DNA from: Goekera deserti
GTDB taxonomy: Bacteria > Actinomycetota > Actinomycetes > Mycobacteriales > Geodermatophilaceae
Direction of reading: 5' to 3'
NCBI RefSeq assembly: GCF_010685995.1
Contig: NZ_JAAGWK010000010.1
Span: 248,001-312,000 of the forward strand
DNA: 64,000 nt
Shown here one piece after another: positions 23,499 through 32,287 of this stretch (the stretch's first letter is position 1; every line of letters begins with the position of its first letter). The notes under the pieces were generated by a model. The model was not told where the DNA came from and made no database searches. It was given only the letters and a program-made list of their open reading frames with translations. A program made the translations under genes and the position numbers.

Positions 23499-26400
23499 TC
23501 ACCCGGCCAGGTGGCCCCACGCCTCGGCGAGGTCGGTCCACCTGCCGGTCGCCGCCACCCGGCCGCCCTCGAGCACCACCACCTGGTCGGCCAGCGCCAG
23601 CGCGGCCCGCTTGGCGGTGGCGCCCACGACCGTGGTCCCGCGGTCGCGCAGCGCCGCCCACAGCTCCAGCTCGGTGCGCGCATCCAGGGCCGAGGACACG
23701 TCGTCGGCGAGCACCAGCTCGGCGTCGGTGGCCAGTGCCCGGGCGAGCGCGAGCCGCTGCGCCTGCCCGCCGGACAGCCGCACCCCCCGGTGGCCGACCA
23801 GGGTGCCGACCCCGCCCGCGGCCAGCACGTCGGTCTGCATCCGGGCAGCGACCAGCGCCCCGTCGACCTCCCGGTCGTGGCCCAGGGCGACGTTGTCGGT
23901 GATGGTCCCCGACAGCACGCGCGGCAGCTGGGCCACGTGCGCCACCTGGCCGGGCCGCAGGAACAGCTGCGGGTCGCCGACCACCGTGTCGTTCCAGCGG
24001 ATGGTGCCCTCGTGGTCGGCCAGTCCGGCCAGCGCGGCCAGCAGGCTCGACTTGCCCGAGCCGACCCGGCCGACCAGCAGGGTGAGCGACCCGGCCGGCA
24101 CGTCCAGATCGACCTCGGAGACACCCACCGTCCCGTCGTCGTGCACCACCGTCACCCCGGACAGGCGCAGCCGCTCCAGCCGGACTCGGTCTCCCACCGC
24201 CGGTGCCGGGGCGCTGCCGGCGACCAGGTCGACTCCGGGCGGGACGGACACCAGGTCCTCCCGGCCCGCCAGCCGGGTCGCCTCGCGCAGCCATGCCCCG
24301 GCGATCGGCCGCTCGACGACGGCCAGCCCGGCGGTGGTGCCGTACCAGCCGAAACCGGCCACGGCCGTGCTCACCGTCAACGCGGTGGCGAGGTCCCAGG
24401 CCCCGGTCAGGTGCAGCGTCCACGTGGCGACGACGGCCAGCTGCACCAGCAGCACGGGCGCGCCCTCCAACAGCGTGCGGATCCGCGTCTCCCGCACGGT
24501 GGCGCCGACCCGACGCGCGTCTACCTGCTCGAGGTGACGCTGGACCGGGCCGGTGGCCGCGGCCAGCTTCACCGTGCGCACGGCCTCCAGCGCCGAGACC
24601 AGCTGGCGGCCGAAGTCGGCTCGCAGGTCACCGGCCACCCGCCCGGCGCGGCCGGCCAGCGGTGCGCCCAGCGCGGCCACCAGAGCCGACCCGACGATGA
24701 CGCCGCCGGCGACCAGGCCGGCGACGGGCTGACCGGTGACGACGACGGTCAGCACCGTGGCGCCGGCTCCCAGCACGACGTCGATCCACCGGTCGGTGAG
24801 GTTGAGCAGCCGGTCGGAGTCCAGCGCCCGGGCGGTCACCTCCCCCGGTGGGGTGCGGGCCAGCCGGCGCTGCTCGGTCTGCCCGCGCAGCACGGCCAGC
24901 CGCAGCCGCAGGGTGACCCCGGTCCACCACAGCGGGAACCAGCGGAAGGCGAAGCCGACGAAGACCGAGGACACCACCAGGGACGACGCGAGGGCGATCG
25001 CCGTCCCGGCCGGGCCCTCGCCCCGCTCCAGCCCGGCGACCAGCTCGCCCCAGAGCGCGCCGGTGAGGACCCCGTAGGTGCCGGTGACCGACCCCAGCCA
25101 GAACGCCAGGCCGGCGGTCAGACCCCAGGCCGGGTGGGCGAGGACCGCCCGCGTCACGGTGCGGGCCAGCCGGACCCGGGGCGGGTCGGGCGGCGGTCGA
25201 GGCTCCCGCCGCTCCCCGGCGGTGGCCGGTCCCGTGTCCGGCGTGCCGCGGGCCGCCCGCTCCCCGGTGACGGTGGGGCCGGGCCCGTGCGGTGCGGGCG
25301 TCTGCGGCTCGGGCAGGTGCGGCTCGGGCAGGTGCGGCGCGGGCAGGTGCGGCTCGGCCAGGTGCGGCTCGGGCGTGGTGGCGTCCAGCGTGCCCCCGGC
25401 GCCTGCGCCGGCCGCCACGAGGAGGTCGCGGAACGGTCCGAGGGTGGTCGCCAGCTCCGTGCGGGGGCCGTGCTGCACGATGCGCCCGGCGTCCAGGACG
25501 GCGACCGCGTCGCACCAGCGGGTGGTGCCCAGCCGGTGGGCGACGACGATGCCGGTGCGGTCGCGCAGCAGCCGACGGGTGGCTCGGGTGACCAGCTGCT
25601 CGGTGGCCGGGTCCATCCGGGCAGTGGCCTCGTCGAGCACCACCACCCGTACGTCGCGCAGCAGCAGCCGGGCGAAGGCCACCAGCTGCTCCTGCCCCGC
25701 GGACAGGGTGGTGCCCCGGGGTCCGATCTGGGTGTCCAGGCCGTCAGGGAGCGAGTCGACCCAGGAGGTGAGGCCCAGCTCGGCCACGGCCGCCTCGACC
25801 CGGTCGCGGGGCACGTCGGCGAACAGGGTGAGGTTCTCCGCGAGGGTGGCGCCCAGCAGCTCCGTGCGCTGGGTGACCACGCCCACGCCGGCTCGCAGCT
25901 GCTGCAGGTCGGTACCCGTCACGTCCTGGCCCCCGACCCACACGGTGCCCGGTGGCGGCTCCACCGCGCGGGAGAGCAGTTTGGCCAGCGTCGACTTGCC
26001 GGCGCCGCTGCGTCCGACCAGCGCGCAGGTGGTCCCGGCGGGCACCACCCACCCGTCGATGCGCAGGTGGAACGGCTCGGCGTGGCCCTCGCCGTCGTAG
26101 GCGAAGTCGAGCTCCCGCACCTCCACGGTGTTGTCCGTGACGGGGAGCGGCGCGCCGCCGGTCGGCTCGGGGGCGGTGGCCATGAGCGTGCGGATGCGGG
26201 TGAGGGCGCCCAGGCCCTCGTGCATCTCGGGCAGGTGGTGGTTCACCTCGTCGAGCCGGCCGACGAAGGTGGTGACCAGCAGCCAGAGCGTGACCAGGGT
26301 GGCGACGTCGAGGGTGCCGCCGTCGACGAGTGCGATCGCCAGCAGCGCCAGCGCCGCGAGCAGCCCGTGCAGCACCAGCCCGCTGCGCAGCGCGACCCGT

Positions 26401-27092
26401 GCGGCGACCCGGGAGGTGCGCCCGTTCCGGCGCAGGATCTCCGCCGACCGCTGGGCGAACTGGGCCAGCACGTGCGCCTGCCCCAGGGAGGTACGGACGT
26501 CGTCGCGACCGGCGACCGCCTCCTCCAGCTGCGCCGCTCCGTCGGACCAGGCCTCTTCCTCCACGGTCTTGGACCGGGCCAGCTCCGGGGTCAACCGGCG
26601 GACGGCGGCCAGCACGACCACCGCGACCAGCGGGAAGGCGACCCAGGCCGGCCACCAGACCACACCGGCGGTGACCCAGGCGAGCACCGAGCGCAGCACC
26701 GCCCGGCCCATCGCCCAGCCGCTGATCCGCAGCAGGGTGGCGAGCTGACGGGTGTCGTCGTCCACGCGGTCCAGCAACTCGCCCACGCCCTGTCCTTCCA
26801 GCGTGGTCAGCGGCTGGTGCAGCACAGCGTCGAGCAGGTCGGCCCGCAGCACGCCCTCGGCCCGGCCGACCGCGGTGGCGAACAGGGTGCGGCCCACGAC
26901 CTCACCGGCCGCGGCCACGACCAGGAGGCCGGCGAGGACCCCGACCAGGCCGGCGGTCGGATCCTCGGCGATGCGCCCGGTGACCACCGTCCCCACCGTC
27001 TCGATGACGGCGGCGGTCACCGCCAGCACGAACGCGACGACGGTGCCGGGGCCGGCCAGCCGCCGCAGACCCCGCGGCGCGTGCTGCCGCAC
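23499..27092 (-). CDS. ABC exporter with two complete half-transporters in one chain
   Basis: 1197 residues, order TMD1-NBD1-linker-TMD2-NBD2. NBD1 has Walker A GRSGAGKST, signature LSAGQEQ, Walker B VVVLDEAT and switch His in VVAHRL. NBD2 has Walker A GRVGSGKSS, signature LSGGQAQ, Walker B ELVLADDVSSALD (Asp replaces catalytic Glu) and Ala where the switch His should be. The weak elements (NBD1 signature, NBD2 Walker B and switch) fall in the same composite ATP site, so one site is probably degenerate, as in ABCC exporters. The linker contains repeats of EPHLP. GTG 27092 is preferred, with GGAGG 8 nt upstream. Substrate unknown; heterologous drug or lipid export is likely. Confidence 0.9.
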   Translation of the reverse strand: MRQHAPRGLRRLAGPGTVVAFVLAVTAAVIETVGTVVTGRIAEDPTAGLVGVLAGLLVVAAAGEVVGRTLFATAVGRAEGVLRADLLDAVLHQPLTTLEGQGVGELLDRVDDDTRQLATLLRISGWAMGRAVLRSVLAWVTAGVVWWPAWVAFPLVAVVVLAAVRRLTPELARSKTVEEEAWSDGAAQLEEAVAGRDDVRTSLGQAHVLAQFAQRSAEILRRNGRTSRVAARVALRSGLVLHGLLAALALLAIALVDGGTLDVATLVTLWLLVTTFVGRLDEVNHHLPEMHEGLGALTRIRTLMATAPEPTGGAPLPVTDNTVEVRELDFAYDGEGHAEPFHLRIDGWVVPAGTTCALVGRSGAGKSTLAKLLSRAVEPPPGTVWVGGQDVTGTDLQQLRAGVGVVTQRTELLGATLAENLTLFADVPRDRVEAAVAELGLTSWVDSLPDGLDTQIGPRGTTLSAGQEQLVAFARLLLRDVRVVVLDEATARMDPATEQLVTRATRRLLRDRTGIVVAHRLGTTRWCDAVAVLDAGRIVQHGPRTELATTLGPFRDLLVAAGAGAGGTLDATTPEPHLAEPHLPAPHLPEPHLPEPQTPAPHGPGPTVTGERAARGTPDTGPATAGERREPRPPPDPPRVRLARTVTRAVLAHPAWGLTAGLAFWLGSVTGTYGVLTGALWGELVAGLERGEGPAGTAIALASSLVVSSVFVGFAFRWFPLWWTGVTLRLRLAVLRGQTEQRRLARTPPGEVTARALDSDRLLNLTDRWIDVVLGAGATVLTVVVTGQPVAGLVAGGVIVGSALVAALGAPLAGRAGRVAGDLRADFGRQLVSALEAVRTVKLAAATGPVQRHLEQVDARRVGATVRETRIRTLLEGAPVLLVQLAVVATWTLHLTGAWDLATALTVSTAVAGFGWYGTTAGLAVVERPIAGAWLREATRLAGREDLVSVPPGVDLVAGSAPAPAVGDRVRLERLRLSGVTVVHDDGTVGVSEVDLDVPAGSLTLLVGRVGSGKSSLLAALAGLADHEGTIRWNDTVVGDPQLFLRPGQVAHVAQLPRVLSGTITDNVALGHDREVDGALVAARMQTDVLAAGGVGTLVGHRGVRLSGGQAQRLALARALATDAELVLADDVSSALDARTELELWAALRDRGTTVVGATAKRAALALADQVVVLEGGRVAATGRWTDLAEAWGHLAG
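25300..25372 (-). repeat. 15-bp tandem repeats in the linker of the ABC exporter
   Basis: About five units of GTGCGGCTCGGGCAG (plus-strand reading) with point changes. They encode the (A/E)PHLP repeats joining NBD1 and TMD2. The period is a multiple of three, so copy-number change keeps the frame. Confidence 0.7.
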
Positions 27093-27208
27093 CCGCCCCA
27101 CCTCCGCCCGGCTCGTGTCCGGCCCACCCGTGGGGCCCGCGCCGGACGTTAGAGCGCCCCACCGACGGTCCGCGCCTGGATATCACCCCGATCGGCGCCG
27201 CCCGGCGG

Positions 27209-28408
27209 TCAGCGCTTGCTGGCGTACTCCTTGAGCAGCCCGCGGCTGATGATCGTCTTCTGGATCTCGCTGGTGCCCTCGCCGATGAGCAGGAACGGCG
27301 CCTCGCGCATGAGGCGCTCGATCTCGTACTCCTTGGAGTAGCCGTAGCCGCCGTGGATGCGGAAGGACTGCGTGGTCACCTCGGCGCAGTACTCGCTGGC
27401 CAGCAGCTTGGCCATGCCGGCCTCGACGTCGTTGCGCTGGCCGGAGTCCTTCAGCCGGGCCGCGTTGACCATCATCATGTGGCTGGCCTCCACCTTGGTG
27501 GCCATCTCGGCGAGCTGGAACGCGATCGCCTGGTGCTGGGCGATCGGCTTGCCGAAGGTCTCCCGCTGCTGGGCGTACTCGACGGCCAGCTCGAAGGCCC
27601 GGATGGAGATGCCGCAGGCGCGGGCGGCCACGTTGACCCGGCCGACCTCGACGCCGTCCATCATCTGGGCGAAGCCCTTGCCGGGCACGCCGCCCAGCAC
27701 GTCGTCGGCGCTGGCGTGGTAGCCGTCGAAGACCAGCTCGGTCGTGTCGACGCCCTTGTAGCCCATCTTGTCGATCTTGCCGGGGATGGTGAGCCCGGGC
27801 TTGACCTCGCCGAAGCCGGCCGGCTTCTCCACCAGGAACGCGGTGAGGTTCTGGTGCGCCTTCTCCGCGCCCTCGTCGGTCTTGACCAAGGCCGCGACCA
27901 GCGTGGAGCTGCCGCCGTTGGTCAGCCACATCTTCTGGCCGTCGATGACGTAGTCACCGTTCGCGTCCCGCTTCGCCTTGGTGCGGATGGCGGCGACGTC
28001 GGAGCCCAGGCCCGGCTCGGACATGGAGAACGCGCCGCGCACCTCGCCGGTGGCCATCCGGGGCAGGAAGCGCTCCTTCTGCTCCTGCGTGCCGTGCTGC
28101 ACCAGCATGTAGGCGACGATGAAGTGGGTGTTGATCACACCGGAGACGCTCATCCAGCCGCGGGCGATCTCCTCGACCACCAGCACGTAGGTGAGCAGCG
28201 ACTCGCCCAGCCCGCCGAACTCCTCCGGGATCATGAGGCCGAAGAGCCCCATCTCCTTCATGCCGTCGACGATCTCCTGCGGGTAGGTGTCGGAGTGCTC
28301 CAACTCCTGCGCCCGCGGGATGATCTCCTTGTCGACGAACCGCTTGACCGTGGACAGGATCTCCTGCTGCACGTCGGTCAGGTCGAGGGTCTGGGCCAAG
28401 CGGGTCAT
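27209..28408 (-). CDS. Acyl-CoA dehydrogenase
   Basis: FAD-dependent acyl-CoA dehydrogenase, 399 residues, the usual length. Signatures: FSMSEPGLGSD (FAD/substrate site), TNGGSS, and the C-terminal IHGGYGYSKEYEIERLMREA and IGEGTSEIQKTIISRG. The catalytic Glu lies in the EAPFLLIGEGTSE region. The start ATG 28408 is chosen for the GGAGGAG site upstream. Probably catalyses the first step of beta-oxidation or of branched-chain acyl-CoA breakdown; chain-length specificity cannot be read. The divergent lipoprotein gene begins 118 bp away. Confidence 0.93.
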   Translation of the reverse strand: MTRLAQTLDLTDVQQEILSTVKRFVDKEIIPRAQELEHSDTYPQEIVDGMKEMGLFGLMIPEEFGGLGESLLTYVLVVEEIARGWMSVSGVINTHFIVAYMLVQHGTQEQKERFLPRMATGEVRGAFSMSEPGLGSDVAAIRTKAKRDANGDYVIDGQKMWLTNGGSSTLVAALVKTDEGAEKAHQNLTAFLVEKPAGFGEVKPGLTIPGKIDKMGYKGVDTTELVFDGYHASADDVLGGVPGKGFAQMMDGVEVGRVNVAARACGISIRAFELAVEYAQQRETFGKPIAQHQAIAFQLAEMATKVEASHMMMVNAARLKDSGQRNDVEAGMAKLLASEYCAEVTTQSFRIHGGYGYSKEYEIERLMREAPFLLIGEGTSEIQKTIISRGLLKEYASKR

Positions 28409-28531
28409 GAGGTCTCCTCCGGGGACTCCGGTGTCCGGGCTACCGGCGAGTATGGACGACGACGACGCCCGCGCCGGGGTGTCCCTGCTCACGGTCACCC
28501 CAGCTGGGCACGGGCGGCTAGCGTCGTGGCG

Positions 28532-29272
28532 GTGACGACCCGACCGACACGCGCCCTGACCGCCGCCGCCGCCACCGCGATGCTGCTGCTCGCCGGGTGC
28601 GGTGGCGGGGACGCACCCGACCCCGCCGACGCGACCGCCGCCTCGACCAGTGCGGTGCCGGACGGGCCGACCGCCGCGGCCACGCCCACCGCCGTCGAGC
28701 CGTCCGTGGCCGCGGCCGAGGCGTCCGCGGCGGCCGCCGCCGACCCGGCCGCCGCCACCGACCCCGCGGGCGCCGCCCTGGCCAGCGCGCTGCGCGCGGC
28801 CGACCTGCCCGCGGGCTGGAGCGTGCAGGCCAACCCGGTCGTGGCCGGTGACCTCGGGCAGAGCCTGGCCGGCATCTGCGGCTACGCCTTCACCTCCGAG
28901 GACCGGCGCACCGCCAAGTACCCGGTGGTCGGCGTCGACCCCTCCGGCGCGGCCGGGATCACCAGCGAGGCGATCGCCTACGACTCCCCGGAGAGCGCGT
29001 CACTGGCCCTCACCGAGCTGGCCGCGGCCTTCCAGGGCTGCCCGCCGGAGGACTACACCTTCGTCCAGACGCCCCCGGCGGACGGGCTGGCGCCGCAGAA
29101 CTTCCGGGTCGCCTACCAGCTGAGCACCGGGTTCCTGCAGGTCGTGGTGGGCCAGGCGCGCGGGTCGGTGCTGTCCGTGCTGATCGGCAGCGACCAGGCC
29201 GCCGTGCTGGCCGCCGGCGGCTCGATCGCCCAGCGGCTGGCGCTGCTCCCGGCGGCTGCCGTCGGCGGCTGA
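28532..29272 (+). CDS. Lipoprotein with Ala/Thr-rich linker
   Basis: 246 residues from GTG 28532. The N-terminus has a lipobox LLLAGCGGG (Cys near residue 23), so it is exported and lipid-anchored. An Ala/Pro/Thr-rich linker to about residue 85 precedes a folded domain of about 160 residues with two cysteines (GICGYAF, QGCPPED). The domain resembles the sensor-like PknH-type domain of actinobacterial lipoproteins only loosely. TAGCGT (28519-28524) is 7 nt before the GTG, a leaderless promoter; GTG 28526 in the same frame is less well placed. Function unknown. Confidence 0.8.
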   Translation: MTTRPTRALTAAAATAMLLLAGCGGGDAPDPADATAASTSAVPDGPTAAATPTAVEPSVAAAEASAAAAADPAAATDPAGAALASALRAADLPAGWSVQANPVVAGDLGQSLAGICGYAFTSEDRRTAKYPVVGVDPSGAAGITSEAIAYDSPESASLALTELAAAFQGCPPEDYTFVQTPPADGLAPQNFRVAYQLSTGFLQVVVGQARGSVLSVLIGSDQAAVLAAGGSIAQRLALLPAAAVGG

Positions 29273-29306
29273 GCGGGCCGGGGCAGCACGCCCCGGCCCG
29301 GTCGGC

Positions 29307-30260
29307 TCAGGCGTCCGGCGGCGTGAAGACCGAGGTGCGGGTCAGACCGGCGGCCCGGCCCTTGTTGGCCATGACCAGGGCCATCTTGCGGCTGGCCTCG
29401 TCGATCATCTCGTCACCGAGCATGGCCGAACCCTTCTTCCCACCGGCCTCCGACGTCGCGTACTCGTAGGCGTCGAGGATCAGCTCGGCGTGGTCGTACT
29501 CCTCCTGCGACGGCGCGAAGATGGCGTTGGCGGCGTCGATCTGGCCCGGGTGCAGCACCCACTTGCCGTCGAAGCCGAGCACCGCGGCGCGCTTGGCGAC
29601 CTCCTCGAAGGCCGGCACGTCGCGCACCTGCAGGAAGGGCCCGTCGATGGCCTGCACGCCGCGGGCGCGGGCGGCCATGAGGATCTGCATGAGGATGTAG
29701 TGGAACGGGTCGCCGGGGTAGTCCGGGTGCAGTGCACCGACGACCAGCGACTTCATGTTGATGCTGGCCATGAAGTCGGCCGGGCCGAAGATGATCGTCT
29801 CGATCCGCGGGCTGGCGAAGGCGATGTCGTTGACGTTGATCAGGCCCTGCGCCGTCTCGATCTGCGCCTCGATGCCGATCCGGCCGACCTCGAGGCCGTT
29901 GCTCTTCTCGATCTGGGTGAGCAGCATGTCCAGCGCGCGCACCTGGGCGGCGTCGGCCACCTTCGGCAGCATGATCGCGTCCAGGTTCGCCCCGGCGCCC
30001 TCGACGACCTCGACCACGTCGCGGTAGGTCCACTCCGTCGTCCAGTCGTTGACCCGGACCGCCCGGATCTTGTCGCCCCAGCCGCCCTCGTTCAGCGCCG
30101 CGACGATGTTCTTGCGGGCGCCGGGCTTGGCCAGCGGGGCGCAGGCGTCCTCCAGGTCCAGGAACACCTGGTCGGCCGGCAGGCCCTTGGCCTTCTCCAG
30201 GAACCGGGGGTTGCTGCCCGGGACGGCGAGGTTGGAACGACGGGGACGGAGCTCGGCCAC
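29307..30260 (-). CDS. CitE/HpcH-type CoA ester lyase
   Basis: 317 residues of the HpcH/HpaI aldolase superfamily, with the CitE-like order: LAVPGSNPRFLEKA, DLEDAC (metal/substrate), MLPKV, IGIEAQIETAQGL (metal-binding Glu) and FGPADFMAS. These fit malyl-CoA or citramalyl-CoA lyases, which split hydroxyacyl-CoA esters into acetyl- or propionyl-CoA and a 2-oxoacid. The extended C-terminus (YATSEAGGKKGSAMLGDEMI) is common in actinobacterial L-malyl-CoA/beta-methylmalyl-CoA lyases. GTG 30260 has AGGAGG 4 nt upstream. Exact substrate is uncertain. Confidence 0.85.
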   Translation of the reverse strand: MAELRPRRSNLAVPGSNPRFLEKAKGLPADQVFLDLEDACAPLAKPGARKNIVAALNEGGWGDKIRAVRVNDWTTEWTYRDVVEVVEGAGANLDAIMLPKVADAAQVRALDMLLTQIEKSNGLEVGRIGIEAQIETAQGLINVNDIAFASPRIETIIFGPADFMASINMKSLVVGALHPDYPGDPFHYILMQILMAARARGVQAIDGPFLQVRDVPAFEEVAKRAAVLGFDGKWVLHPGQIDAANAIFAPSQEEYDHAELILDAYEYATSEAGGKKGSAMLGDEMIDEASRKMALVMANKGRAAGLTRTSVFTPPDA

Positions 30261-30416
30261 GATGCCTCCTGCTGGGGTGGTGCTGCACGGTCATGACGGC
30301 ACACCGGGAAGGTCCGGCGTCGCCGGAGGGTAACCACGCGGCCCGCCTCGGGCGGCATCCCAGCGGCCAGACGTGAGGCGGTCCACAGCGCGCGCTCACC
30401 CGCGATGGGGACCCGG

Positions 30417-31349
30417 TCAGCCGACCGGCTCGGCCACGACCGGCCGGCTGGCCCGCACCACCAGACCCACCCCGAGGACGACGGCGGCCATGCCGGGCAG
30501 CGCCAGCAGCGGCGGCGCCGCCTGGCCCAGCGCCAGGGACACCAGCAGCGCCCCCGGCACCTCCAGCAGGATCGCCAGGCCCACGATGGTCGGCCCCACC
30601 GAGGACACGACCAGGTTGAACAGGGTGTGCCCGAGCAGCTGGGCGACGAACGTGATGGCCGCGATCAGCCACCAGTCCTGCGCGCTGAAGCCGGTCAGCG
30701 GCACCCCGACCGCCAGCGCCGCCACCGCGATCACCACCGCGCAGGTCGAGTAGCAGACCACCGCGTACGCCGAGGTGGCCAGCCGCTGCCGGGCGTGCGC
30801 CCCGGCCAGCACGTACCCGGCGGCGCAGACCGCGCCCAGCAGGGCCAGCCCGTCCCCGGCCAGTGCCCGCAGGGACACCGTGACGTCGACCCCGGCGATC
30901 AGCCCCGCCCCGACGACGGCGAGCACCAGGCCCCACCACACCGCGGCCGGCAGCCGCACGCCGGTGAGCCGCGCGGCCAGCGCCGTCCAGATCGGGGTGG
31001 TGGTCACCAGGGCCACCGACGCGGCCACCGTGGTCATCGACAGGCTGGGCAGCCACGCGGCGAAGTGCGCGGCCAGCAGCACGCCGCCGAGCACCGAACT
31101 GCGCAGGTCGCGGGGCCGCAGGCCGGCCAGCGTGCCTCGCTCCCGGGTGAGCAGCACCGGCAGCAGCGCGGCCGCCCCGGCGGCGTTGCGCCAGAACGCG
31201 ATGGCCAGCACCGGTGCCACGACCAGTGCGGTGAGCGGCCCGGACAGCGAGATGCCGACGACGGCGATGCCCATGAGCAGCACGTCGCGCCCCCCGGGGC
31301 GGTGCAGCGCCCACGCCGGCGCCGCGGTGACGCTGTCGGCGGCGCTCAT
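30417..31349 (-). CDS. EamA/DMT-family metabolite exporter
   Basis: 310-residue membrane protein with about ten helices in two EamA repeats. Motifs: ATVAFWRN-like AIAFWRNAAGAAALLP in helix 2, TTTPIWTALAARLTGVRLP at the end of the first repeat, and VPGALLVSLALG at the end of the second. DMT transporters export amino acids and other small metabolites. The ATG 31349 overlaps the PhzF stop by 4 bp (ATGA), so the two genes form an operon. Confidence 0.88.
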   Translation of the reverse strand: MSAADSVTAAPAWALHRPGGRDVLLMGIAVVGISLSGPLTALVVAPVLAIAFWRNAAGAAALLPVLLTRERGTLAGLRPRDLRSSVLGGVLLAAHFAAWLPSLSMTTVAASVALVTTTPIWTALAARLTGVRLPAAVWWGLVLAVVGAGLIAGVDVTVSLRALAGDGLALLGAVCAAGYVLAGAHARQRLATSAYAVVCYSTCAVVIAVAALAVGVPLTGFSAQDWWLIAAITFVAQLLGHTLFNLVVSSVGPTIVGLAILLEVPGALLVSLALGQAAPPLLALPGMAAVVLGVGLVVRASRPVVAEPVG

Positions 31350-32263
31350 GCCCCGTCGGGTGCCGGCACCCGGATGACACCGCGGGCGACCGGCAGGACG
31401 TCCCCGGCGACCGTGGCCCGCTCGGCCCGGCCGCCGCTGCTGGTCACCGTGCAGCGCAGCACCGAGGGCCGGGCGATCTGCTCGCCCTGGTGCAGCACGA
31501 AGTCGGTGGTGCCGTCGGGCACCAGGCCGACCGCGGCCAGCCACACCCCGGTGCCGAGCGCGGCGGACCCGGTGGCCGGGTCCTCCTCCCACGCCATGCC
31601 TCCGGCGAAGACCCGCACGGTGCCGGTGCGGGTGGCGGCGTCCCAGACCAGCAGGGAGATGCCGCCCTCCACGTCGGGCAGCAGCCGGGCCAGCGCGGTG
31701 CGGTCCGGCACCGCCCGGGCGAGCGCCTCGGGCCGCACCTCCAGCTGGGCGAAGTCGATGCCGCAGCCGACCAGGTGCGCGGGGCGCCCGGTGAGGTCCG
31801 CGGCGGTCAGGCCGACGGCGGCGGCCAGGTCGGCGGCGTCGGGCGCGGGTCGCAGCGACACCGGCCCGCCGGTGAGCCGGGCACCGTCCGGGCCGACCTC
31901 GACCGGCACGACGCCGACGCCGCACTGCTGCTGCAGCGTGCCCGCCGGCAGCAGGCCCAGCCGCACCAGCGTGTGCGCGGTGCCCACGCTGGGGTGACCG
32001 GCGAAGGGCAGCTCGACCGACGCGGTGAAGATCCGCACCCGGTACCCGGTCGCGGTCACGTCGGAGACGAACGTGGTCTCCGACAGGTGGAACTCCGAGG
32101 CGATGGACTGGCACTGCGCCGCGGTCAGGTGACCCGCGTCCAGGACGACGGCCAGCGGGTTCCCGGCGAAGGGGCGCGGGGCGAAGACGTCGACCACCTC
32201 GTAGCGGAGGCCGGCCTCGCCGAGACCGTGGTCACCGACGCCGCGCGCACGGGGATCCGCCAT
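31346..32263 (-). CDS. PhzF-family isomerase/epimerase
   Basis: 305 residues with the PhzF diaminopimelate-epimerase-like fold. Opening block YEVVDVFAPRPFAGNPLAVV, catalytic Glu in HLSETTFV, and LPFAGHPSVGTAHTL; the second half has DPATGSAALG. The family isomerises small metabolites by acid-base catalysis with Glu. TACCGT (minus strand, 32275-32270) is 6 nt before ATG 32263, leaderless. Its start is only 24 bp from the start of the divergent gene, and the two -10 hexamers overlap. Substrate unknown. The coupled exporter may move the product. Confidence 0.88.
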   Translation of the reverse strand: MADPRARGVGDHGLGEAGLRYEVVDVFAPRPFAGNPLAVVLDAGHLTAAQCQSIASEFHLSETTFVSDVTATGYRVRIFTASVELPFAGHPSVGTAHTLVRLGLLPAGTLQQQCGVGVVPVEVGPDGARLTGGPVSLRPAPDAADLAAAVGLTAADLTGRPAHLVGCGIDFAQLEVRPEALARAVPDRTALARLLPDVEGGISLLVWDAATRTGTVRVFAGGMAWEEDPATGSAALGTGVWLAAVGLVPDGTTDFVLHQGEQIARPSVLRCTVTSSGGRAERATVAGDVLPVARGVIRVPAPDGA

Positions 32264-32269
32264 GGCGCG

Positions 32270-32279
32270 ACGGTAACCT
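32270..32279. promoter_or_regulatory. Overlapping divergent -10 elements
   Basis: TAACCT (plus strand, 32274-32279) serves the MgtE-N gene and TACCGT (minus strand, 32275-32270) serves phzF. They share five base pairs. Both leave 6-8 nt to the start codons. RNA polymerase cannot occupy both at once. Confidence 0.6.
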
Positions 32280-32287
32280 CGCTCCTC

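Noticed and set aside
25300-25372. Short regular repeats as a CRISPR array
   Set aside because: Units of 15 bp without spacers, inside a coding region and in frame.
23511-27152. 1213-codon plus-strand frame opposite the ABC exporter
   Set aside because: Low-complexity shadow. The minus strand has complete Walker, signature and switch elements.
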